5,005 nucleotides of DNA from DAOMFM01 sp035429825. GTDB taxonomy: Bacteria; Acidobacteriota; Blastocatellia; UBA7656; JADIYM01. Below are positions 1-5,005 of the stretch, in pieces (position 1 is the first letter of the stretch; the number at the start of each line of letters is the position of its first letter). The DNA lies in assembly GCA_044224215.1 (NCBI GenBank), contig JBGAKX010000221.1, forward strand, positions 1 to 5,005. The letters are read 5' to 3'. Made by a program: the position numbers and the translations under genes. Below the pieces are notes generated by a model. It saw only the letters and a program-made list of their open reading frames with translations. It did not search any database and had not been told where the DNA came from.

Positions 1-1318
1 TGTCTTCACGCGCTTTTACCAGCAGGCCAGCCTCATCGTCGACGCGCGTCGGAACGAACCAGCCTGTCGTGAGCTGCGACGTCCGGAAAATAGCCCGCGC
101 GACGCGCTGGACGTCGTCCGGCGTCACGCGCGCGACCGATTCCGGATAGTCAAAGAACCACTGCCAGTGGACGGACGAGACGGCTTCGCTCAGTTCGTAT
201 CCGAAGTTCGTGGCGCCTTCGCGGCGAAACACGAGCTCGGTGTGCACGAGTCGCCTGGCCTTCTCGATCTCGGCGTCGGGGACACGCTCGGTCCGTAGTC
301 GCTCGAGCGACTCGAGCAGGCGCCGCTCGACGAGCGCGTGCGGGACGTCGGGCATCGTCGTCGCGTAGATCTGGAACAGGCCCGGATCACGAAACGTCTC
401 GGCGGTCGCCGACGCTTCGGACGCAAGCTGCGTGTCGACCAGGGCCCGGTACAGGCGGCTCGATCGTCCCTTTCCGAGCATCGCCCCGATGACGGCGAGC
501 GTCGCGGTGTCGGGGTCTGCAGCTTCCGGCGATCGGAAGCTCAGCAACACGATGCCGTCGGGACCGGTCCGGTGAACGACGAAACGGCGTTCGCCCTGCT
601 GTTCCGGCTCGCGCGTGTACACGCCGGGCAACGCGCGCGGGGCGCGTGGAATGCCGCCAAAGTACGTCTCGACGAGCGCGATGGCAGCGGACGTCTCAAA
701 GTCGCCGACGATGACGATCGTCGCGTTGTCCGGCCAGTAGAAGGTGTCGTAGAACTCCTTGAGGCGTGCTGTTGGCACGCCTTCCACGTCGGCGTGCCAC
801 CCGATCGTCGGGTGGTGGTACGGATGCTCGCGGAACGCCGTGGCATGCGCCTGGATGTCCATCACGTTCAGCGGCTCGTTCTCGCCGCGCTCGAGCTCGT
901 TGCGCACGACCGTCATCTCGGACTGGCGGTCCTCGTCCGAGATGAACGAGTTGCGCATGCGATCGGCTTCGATCCGGATCGCGAGCTCGAGCTGGTCGGA
1001 CGGCACCGTCTCGAAGTAGTTGGTGCGATCGCACCATGTCGTCGCGTTGAAGTCGGCGCCGACCTGCTCGAGCATCGCCGCGATCTGCGTGCCGCGCTCG
1101 CGGTTCATCTCGGGCGTTCCCTTGAACAGCATGTGCTCGAGCATGTGCGTCGCGCCGGTGTGCCCAACAGCCTCGTTGCGCGAGCCGACGCGATACAGCA
1201 CGAGGAACGAAACGACGGGCGCCGAGTGATCCTGCTTCAGGAGGATCTCGAGGCCGTTGAACGACGAGACGTATCGTGCGACGCCTTCCCGCTCACCGGT
1301 CTTTTGTAGCTGCTGCAT
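1..1318 (-). CDS. M16 family (insulinase-like) zinc metallopeptidase, 3' end cut off by the window
   Basis: This is the N-terminal 439 residues of an M16 zinc endopeptidase; the left edge of the window cuts the gene. The inverted zinc motif HMLEH is at residues 58-62 (His58 and His62 bind zinc, Glu61 is the catalytic base). Glu134 and Glu141, in the segment EMTVVRNELERGEN, match the distal Glu pair of the family, with Glu141 the expected third ligand. The N-terminal M16 domain spans about 20-165, followed by family signatures HPYHHPTIGW (165-174) and FYDTFYWPDNATIVIVGDF (189-207). The inactive-fold M16_C domain spans about 185-370 and includes GRSSRLYRALV (284 on). The ATG at 1318 is the only plausible start: the CapA stop lies upstream in the same frame, 24 bases away, with no other start codon between. 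The ribosome binding site is weak (GAGAG, about 14 bases upstream). No signal peptide is visible, so a cytoplasmic location is inferred. Whether it is a one-repeat protein of about 450 residues or a two-repeat pitrilysin-type enzyme cannot be seen. Confidence 0.95.
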   Translation of the reverse strand, partial: MQQLQKTGEREGVARYVSSFNGLEILLKQDHSAPVVSFLVLYRVGSRNEAVGHTGATHMLEHMLFKGTPEMNRERGTQIAAMLEQVGADFNATTWCDRTNYFETVPSDQLELAIRIEADRMRNSFISDEDRQSEMTVVRNELERGENEPLNVMDIQAHATAFREHPYHHPTIGWHADVEGVPTARLKEFYDTFYWPDNATIVIVGDFETSAAIALVETYFGGIPRAPRALPGVYTREPEQQGERRFVVHRTGPDGIVLLSFRSPEAADPDTATLAVIGAMLGKGRSSRLYRALVDTQLASEASATAETFRDPGLFQIYATTMPDVPHALVERRLLESLERLRTERVPDAEIEKARRLVHTELVFRREGATNFGYELSEAVSSVHWQWFFDYPESVARVTPDDVQRVARAIFRTSQLTTGWFVPTRVDDEAGLLVKARED

Positions 1319-1342
1319 AACGCGTTTCGACGCTCTCGAGGC

Positions 1343-2410
1343 TCAGTCGCCGCTCTCAGGCAATGCGCCGCCCGAGAGCTCCTTGACGCGCGCGAGCAGA
1401 GGCGCGCCATCGCCGGCCGACAGAAACCGTGGCTGGAAATCAACCGCGACCGGCAGGTACGCGACGGACGGCGGACCCGTGTCGCGAAACGTCATGCGAA
1501 TGGCCAGCCCGCGGTCGGTCCACGGATCGAACTGTTTGAAGACAAAGTTGCCAAGCGAAAAGAAGATCGGCTTCCCCTTGTAGAACTCGACGCCCTGCGT
1601 CACGTGCGGGTGGTGCCCGACGACCACGTCGGCTCCGGCGTCGACGCACGCGTGGACGAACGACCGCGTCTCGTCCGTCGGGTCGCCTGAATACTCCACC
1701 CCACCGTGATAGCTCACCACGATCACGTCGACTCCCTGGCGTCGCAGCTCCTTGATCCTGAGCGAGACGACGACGGGATCGGCCCACGCGACGTGATCGC
1801 GGGCCGGCGATGTCTCGAACGGCGAGTTGAAGATCCCGGTGACCGCCAGGAACGCCACGCGCCACCCGTTTCGCTCGATGATCGCCGGTTGGTAGGCCTC
1901 CTCGATGTTCTCGCCCGTCCCCGCGCTCGCGACGCCCACACGCTTCAGGTTGGCAAGCGTCTCCCGCATTGCGCGCAACCCGTAGTCCCACGCGTGGTTG
2001 TTGGCCGTCGACACGACGTCGAACCCGGCGTTCGCCAGCTCGTCGGCGCCCTGCGGGGGCCCGGTGAACACGTAGTTGGACGAGCCTTCCGTCTGGCCCT
2101 TCTGGTCGGAGATCTGGCTCTCGAGATTGCCGAACGTGATGTCGGCGCCGCTCAGCTCGTTCCGGACATAGAGGAACGGGAAGTCCTTCTTTCCGGCCAC
2201 GAGCTGCTTCCCGAGCTGCCGGCCGAGGTTGATGTCGCCGACCATCATGACCGTCAGGTCCTTGCGCGGTTCGGCGGATCGCTTTGCGACTGGCGGCTCA
2301 GGTTGCTGCGATGGTTCTGGCTCCGCGCTCCGGCTGCAGCCGAGCGTCAGCGCTGCGAGCACACATGCCGCAAGAACCCACGCATTTCCAGTCCTGCCGG
2401 TCGTCCGCAT
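1343..2410 (-). CDS. CapA family (PGA_cap / metallophosphatase-like) lipoprotein
   Basis: This 355-residue protein belongs to the CapA/PgsA family, named for poly-gamma-glutamate capsule synthesis and having a calcineurin-like phosphoesterase fold. Many members are not linked to capsules, and none of the partner genes (capB, capC) is here, so the substrate is unknown. Residues 1-24 form a signal peptide (Arg-rich start, then a Leu/Ala/Val core) ending in the lipobox TLGC. Cys25 would be lipidated, and the following Ser suggests outer-membrane sorting. A Pro/Glu/Gln-rich linker runs to about residue 50. Family motifs follow in order: GDINLGR (58-64), GNLES (94-98), TANNHAWDYG (135-144), SYHGGVEY (232-239), GHHPHVTQGVE (264-274) and SLGNF (284-288). 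The usual HWG.EY motif reads HGGVEY here. I chose the ATG at 2410 over the in-frame GTG at 2428 because it places the basic residues directly before the hydrophobic core and because the GTG overlaps a likely -10 element. The gene lies 45 bases after the channel and 24 bases before the peptidase. Confidence 0.9.
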   Translation of the reverse strand: MRTTGRTGNAWVLAACVLAALTLGCSRSAEPEPSQQPEPPVAKRSAEPRKDLTVMMVGDINLGRQLGKQLVAGKKDFPFLYVRNELSGADITFGNLESQISDQKGQTEGSSNYVFTGPPQGADELANAGFDVVSTANNHAWDYGLRAMRETLANLKRVGVASAGTGENIEEAYQPAIIERNGWRVAFLAVTGIFNSPFETSPARDHVAWADPVVVSLRIKELRRQGVDVIVVSYHGGVEYSGDPTDETRSFVHACVDAGADVVVGHHPHVTQGVEFYKGKPIFFSLGNFVFKQFDPWTDRGLAIRMTFRDTGPPSVAYLPVAVDFQPRFLSAGDGAPLLARVKELSGGALPESGD

Positions 2411-2418
2411 AGCGCAGG

Positions 2419-2427
2419 AATATACCA
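2419..2427 (-). promoter_or_regulatory. Candidate extended -10 promoter element for the CapA-family gene
   Basis: Read on the minus strand, the sequence TGGTATATT fits the extended -10 pattern TGnTATAAT with one mismatch. Eight bases separate it from the ATG at 2410, so transcription would begin within a base or two of the start codon, giving a leaderless or nearly leaderless mRNA. No Shine-Dalgarno sequence precedes either possible start. No good -35 box is seen 16-18 bases upstream, where the DNA is almost pure G and C; extended -10 promoters often lack one. This short A/T island stands out from the surrounding GC-rich gap. Confidence 0.42.
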
Positions 2428-2455
2428 CGCTGGCCGGGGGCGGCGCGGCGCGTTG

Positions 2456-3181
2456 TCAGCCGTGATCCGAGCGCTTCATGGACACGAGCTGGCTGATGAG
2501 GGTGGCCAGATAGATCTGTCCCGCCAACCCCTCAAAATTCGCCAGCGACCGAACGAGAGGATTAACCGGCGTAATGTCCCCATAGCCGACCGTTGTGAGT
2601 GTCGTAAAGCTGAAATAGATGAACGTGTCGCTCAGCGTTCCCGGCGGGAGCGGACCTCCGGACATCATGAATGCTTGTGGATCAAGTGCAAACGCCGTCA
2701 TGAAGGCCTCCGCGCACATCACGCCGAAGACAATGTAGACGAGGAGCGCGCCCTCGACGCGATGCCACGTGATCGGCCCGGCGCGAAACACACGCCGCAT
2801 GACCACCACGCAGATCATCCCGAGCCACAACACATCGACGGCCAGCCGAAGCCACCGCAGACCAGGCGACGGCGAGAAACGCTCGAGCGCTGAGGAGGCG
2901 AGCGCCAGCGATGCGACAACGAGAAAGACCACCCTGAGATGCGGCGACGACGCCATCGCCAGAACGCCTGATATCGTGACCAGCCCGACCACGATCATCA
3001 GGACGCTCGACGAAAATACGCCCATCTCCTCGAGCGGCCGGAACAGGAAGGTGACGGCGACAAAGAGCCACAAAAAGGCGCTGAGCCCCTCGTCACCCGA
3101 CCAGAATCGTCGGATGCGTGAGCTGAGCGACCGTTGGTGGCTCTTGTGCGCTCCGGTTCTGGCGACTTTCTGTCTTGGCAT
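2456..3181 (-). CDS. Potassium channel family membrane protein (ion channel, TVGYGD filter)
   Basis: This predicted inner-membrane protein of 241 residues should conduct K+ as a tetramer. The decisive evidence is the pore signature TTLTTVGYGDITP, with the TVGYGD selectivity filter at about residues 197-202, preceded by an amphipathic pore helix (186-195). Six hydrophobic segments lie at about 33-47, 58-77, 82-99, 111-131, 142-166 and 212-234; the last two flank the pore loop (Ion_trans_2-type pore). No segment has the regular Arg/Lys spacing of a voltage sensor, and the protein ends soon after the last helix (SMKRSDHG), so there is no RCK or nucleotide-binding domain. The N-terminus is basic (RQK, RSLSSRIRR), as expected for a cytoplasmic tail. 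A TTG at 3229 would add 16 residues; the ATG at 3181 is preferred, although neither has a clear ribosome binding site. The gene follows hflX by 69 bases. The family call is firm; the gating signal and physiological role are unknown. Confidence 0.9.
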   Translation of the reverse strand: MPRQKVARTGAHKSHQRSLSSRIRRFWSGDEGLSAFLWLFVAVTFLFRPLEEMGVFSSSVLMIVVGLVTISGVLAMASSPHLRVVFLVVASLALASSALERFSPSPGLRWLRLAVDVLWLGMICVVVMRRVFRAGPITWHRVEGALLVYIVFGVMCAEAFMTAFALDPQAFMMSGGPLPPGTLSDTFIYFSFTTLTTVGYGDITPVNPLVRSLANFEGLAGQIYLATLISQLVSMKRSDHG

Positions 3182-3230
3182 GAGGTCCGCAGGCTGTTCG
3201 CCAAACCTGCTTAATCGTGGTGGTTTCAAG

Positions 3231-3248
3231 CGCGCCCGGCCGCGCCCG
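3231..3248. repeat. Short tandem repeat downstream of hflX (two copies of CGCGCCCG, 10-base period)
   Basis: The octamer CGCGCCCG occurs at 3231-3238 and again at 3241-3248, separated by GC. It sits just past the hflX stop codon. The two CGCG units could pair into a short GC-only hairpin, but no run of T follows on the minus strand, so it does not look like an intrinsic terminator. It may be only chance in GC-rich DNA. The rest of the gap between hflX and the channel gene (to 3182) holds no gene that I can support. Confidence 0.35.
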
Positions 3249-3250
3249 AT

Positions 3251-4978
3251 CTAGTCCGGGAGCACCGCCGCGGGTTCCGCCTCGTACTCCACACCCTCGT
3301 ATCGCGGAGGCAACGCCGCCTCGTTGACGAACTCTCCCATTCGCTCGACGAGCGGAATGAGCGACCGTGGCTCGAGCGCCGACACCGAGATCGCGTTGTG
3401 CACGCGCTCGATGTTTGCAAGCGTGTCGGCGTCGACCTTGTCGCGCTTGTTGAGGACAAGCAGCCGCGGGATGTCCGCGAGCTTGAGTTCTTCGAGGATC
3501 GATTCGACGGAATTGATCTGCGCCTCCATCTGCGGACTCGATGCATCGACGAGATGGATCAGAAGGTTCGACCCCTCCATCTCCTCGAGCGTGGCGCGGA
3601 ACGCCACGATCAGGTCCTGCGGCAGATCGCGGATGAATCCGACCGTGTCGTTGATGATGACTTCGCGGTCGCGCGGTAGCCGCAGACGCCGGCTCGTCGG
3701 GTCGAGCGTCGCAAACATGCGGTTCTCGGCGAGCACGCCGCTTCCGGTGAGCGCGTTGAGCAGCGTGGACTTGCCTGCATTCGTGTAGCCGACGATCGAC
3801 ACGACCGGCAGCCCGAACCTGTCGCGGTTCGACCTCCGGGTCCGGCGGTGCTTGCGCAGTTGCTCGATCTCGCGCTCGAGCTGGTGTATCCGGTCGCGCG
3901 CGCGCCGGCGATCGACCTCGAGCTTTGTTTCGCCGGGTCCCCGGCCGCCGATGCCGCCCGCCAGCCGCGACAGCTCCGAGCCGGAGCCCGTCAGCCGCGG
4001 CAACTGGTACTTCAACTGCGCGAGCTCGACCTGGATCTTGCCCTCGCGGCTCTGCGCGCGCTGCGCAAAGATGTCGAGGATCAACTGCGTTCGGTCCACG
4101 ACCTTCAGGTCGGTCGCGGCGTTGATCGAACGCACCTGAGCCGGTGTCAGGTCGCGGTCAAAGATGATCATGTCCACGCCGAGGTTCATCGCGTGGACGA
4201 GCAGCTGCTTGAGCTTGCCGCTGCCGACCAGCGTGCGCGGATCGAGCTGGTTCCGGCGCTGGATAATCGAGTCGAGCACGACGACGCCGGACGAACGCGC
4301 AAGTTCGCCGAGCTCCTCGAGGGACTCTTCGGCCTCGAACGTCGGACGCGTCGTGACGCTCACCAGGATGGCACGATCGCGCTGGTCCGACGCGGATCGC
4401 GCCTGGCGCGTGCGCGCAAATTCGGCTTCGAGCTCCTCGATCAGTTCGAGAAAGTCGTCGTCCAGCTGGCTCGGCGCCTTGGGAGCAAGCACGGTCCACG
4501 GTGCGATGTCGTCGAGGCCGTCCGTGACAGGACCCGCCGATGGGCGAGCCGTTCCGGGCACGAGATGCGCCGAGTGCACGAGGGCCGGGAGACCGTCGGA
4601 GTCGAGCGTCACCGCGGCGACGAGGTCGAGACGCAGCAGCGCAAGATCGGTGAGGTCATCCTGGGTGAGCTCTTCGCCGCGCAGGTGCGTGTGGAGCAGG
4701 CGCACACCGCGCAGACGGGACGCACCCGCGCGTGCGCGGCTGATGTCCGGCATCTCGAGAGACCCCGCGTCGCCAACCATCACCGAATCGACGTAGCCCG
4801 AGCGGTCGACGAGCACGCCGACCTGCCGCCGGATCTCGTGCGAGATCTCGGTCAGGTGCCGGGCAAATTCCTGATTGATGATTCGGTGCGGAGGGACTCG
4901 TCTGTCGTAGAGTTTCTGGATTCGCCGGAGCTGGTTGGGTTTGAGCCCGAGAGTGTTGCCGTAGACGGTTTCTGCCAC
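3251..4978 (-). CDS. hflX: GTPase HflX, long form with N-terminal extension
   Basis: HflX is a cytoplasmic GTPase of the OBG-HflX group that binds the 50S subunit and splits stalled or heat-damaged ribosomes. The core domains are all present. The N-terminal HflX domain spans about 204-290 and includes LVGSGKLKQL. The middle coiled-coil domain spans about 293-375 and includes GGRGPGETKLEVDRRR (344-359). The G domain starts near 391, with G1 GYTNAGKST (397-405), G2 Thr424 in FATLDPT, G3 DTVGF (444-448), G4 NKRD (510-513) and G5 SAL (533-535). A short C-terminal tail ends at 575. The protein is about 150 residues longer than E. coli HflX (426) because of an extension of about 195 residues: a start (YGNTLGLKPNQL) typical of long HflX forms, a motif HTHLRGEELTQDDL at 96-109, and an acidic linker at about 172-188. 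The GTG start at 4978 fits that typical beginning and lies just after a strong -10 element. The upstream frame is open to the window edge, so a longer start cannot be fully excluded. All GTPase residues look intact. Confidence 0.97.
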   Translation of the reverse strand: MAETVYGNTLGLKPNQLRRIQKLYDRRVPPHRIINQEFARHLTEISHEIRRQVGVLVDRSGYVDSVMVGDAGSLEMPDISRARAGASRLRGVRLLHTHLRGEELTQDDLTDLALLRLDLVAAVTLDSDGLPALVHSAHLVPGTARPSAGPVTDGLDDIAPWTVLAPKAPSQLDDDFLELIEELEAEFARTRQARSASDQRDRAILVSVTTRPTFEAEESLEELGELARSSGVVVLDSIIQRRNQLDPRTLVGSGKLKQLLVHAMNLGVDMIIFDRDLTPAQVRSINAATDLKVVDRTQLILDIFAQRAQSREGKIQVELAQLKYQLPRLTGSGSELSRLAGGIGGRGPGETKLEVDRRRARDRIHQLEREIEQLRKHRRTRRSNRDRFGLPVVSIVGYTNAGKSTLLNALTGSGVLAENRMFATLDPTSRRLRLPRDREVIINDTVGFIRDLPQDLIVAFRATLEEMEGSNLLIHLVDASSPQMEAQINSVESILEELKLADIPRLLVLNKRDKVDADTLANIERVHNAISVSALEPRSLIPLVERMGEFVNEAALPPRYEGVEYEAEPAAVLPD

Positions 4979-4984
4979 GACGGC

Positions 4985-4993
4985 AGTATAACA
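4985..4993 (-). promoter_or_regulatory. Candidate extended -10 promoter element for hflX (leaderless start)
   Basis: On the minus strand the sequence is TGTTATACT, a TGn extension followed by TATACT, which matches the extended -10 consensus at all but one position. Six bases separate it from the GTG at 4978, so the predicted first transcribed base is the G of the start codon or next to it. That spacing leaves no room for a Shine-Dalgarno site and indicates a leaderless mRNA. Any -35 box would lie beyond the window's right edge, so it cannot be checked here. Confidence 0.55.
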
Positions 4994-5005
4994 GCCGCGG
5001 ACGAG

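Noticed and set aside
338..1309. A 323-codon plus-strand open frame opposite the M16 peptidase
   Set aside because: It lies wholly inside the peptidase, whose motifs are unmistakable on the other strand. Its translation is charge-rich and resembles no family.
1706..2893. A long plus-strand open frame of 395 codons opposite the CapA and channel genes
   Set aside because: It spans two well-supported minus-strand genes and their gap. Its product is rich in Arg, His and Asp with no recognisable domain, as expected of an antisense shadow in GC-rich DNA.
3189..3210. Inverted repeat GCAGG...CCTGC between hflX and the channel gene
   Set aside because: The stem is only five base pairs around a 12-base loop and no T run follows, so it is neither a convincing terminator nor a recognisable regulator site.
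3227..3229. TTG start giving the channel 16 more residues
   Set aside because: TTG is a rare start, no Shine-Dalgarno precedes it, and the extra residues add no recognisable feature; the ATG at 3181 already gives a basic tail before the first helix. It remains possible.
3224..3229. TTGAAA on the minus strand as a -35 box for the channel gene
   Set aside because: It matches the -35 consensus at five of six positions, but no acceptable -10 hexamer lies 15-19 bases downstream.
1..5005. Search for a new defence, mobile or RNA-based system
   Set aside because: No repeat arrays, transposase or recombinase genes, tRNA-like folds, att-like repeats or toxin-antitoxin pairs are visible. All four genes belong to known families.

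Overview
The window is GC-rich chromosomal DNA. All convincing genes lie on the minus strand and are tightly packed, so transcription runs from right to left: hflX, then a potassium-channel-like membrane protein, then a CapA-family lipoprotein, then an M16 zinc peptidase that runs off the left edge. The gaps between them are short (69, 45 and 24 bases with the starts chosen here), which fits one co-transcribed block, although both hflX and the CapA gene seem to have their own extended -10 promoter elements.

The organism looks like a Gram-negative, GC-rich environmental bacterium. The evidence is a lipoprotein signal with Ser after the lipid-bearing Cys, a long HflX with an N-terminal extension, and an insulinase-type M16 peptidase. 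The style of the proteins reminds me of Acidobacteriota (Vicinamibacteria-like) or a related deep-branching group. That placement is an impression from protein style, not from a search.

Region by region. 4985-4993 holds a candidate extended -10 element directly before hflX. 3251-4978 encodes a 575-residue HflX, a ribosome-associated GTPase with an extra N-terminal domain of about 195 residues. 3182-3250 is a short intergenic stretch with a tandem 10-mer repeat and no convincing terminator. 2456-3181 encodes a six-helix channel with a textbook K+ selectivity filter. 2411-2455 is a short gap holding the second promoter candidate. 1343-2410 encodes the CapA-type lipoprotein. 1-1318 encodes the first 439 residues of the M16 peptidase. 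No gap longer than 300 bases lacks a gene. I see no tRNA, rRNA, CRISPR array, insertion sequence or attachment site.

The genes do not form a recognised pathway. HflX rescues stalled or heat-damaged ribosomes in the cytoplasm; the channel, lipoprotein and peptidase suggest membrane, envelope and protein-turnover roles. A shared stress or envelope-maintenance theme is possible but is inference. This is mostly ordinary core-genome content. The points most worth a second look are a JAMM/RadC-like motif in the HflX extension, the apparent leaderless promoters, and a strict CTC-before-Glu codon rule that floods the window with CTCGAG hexamers.
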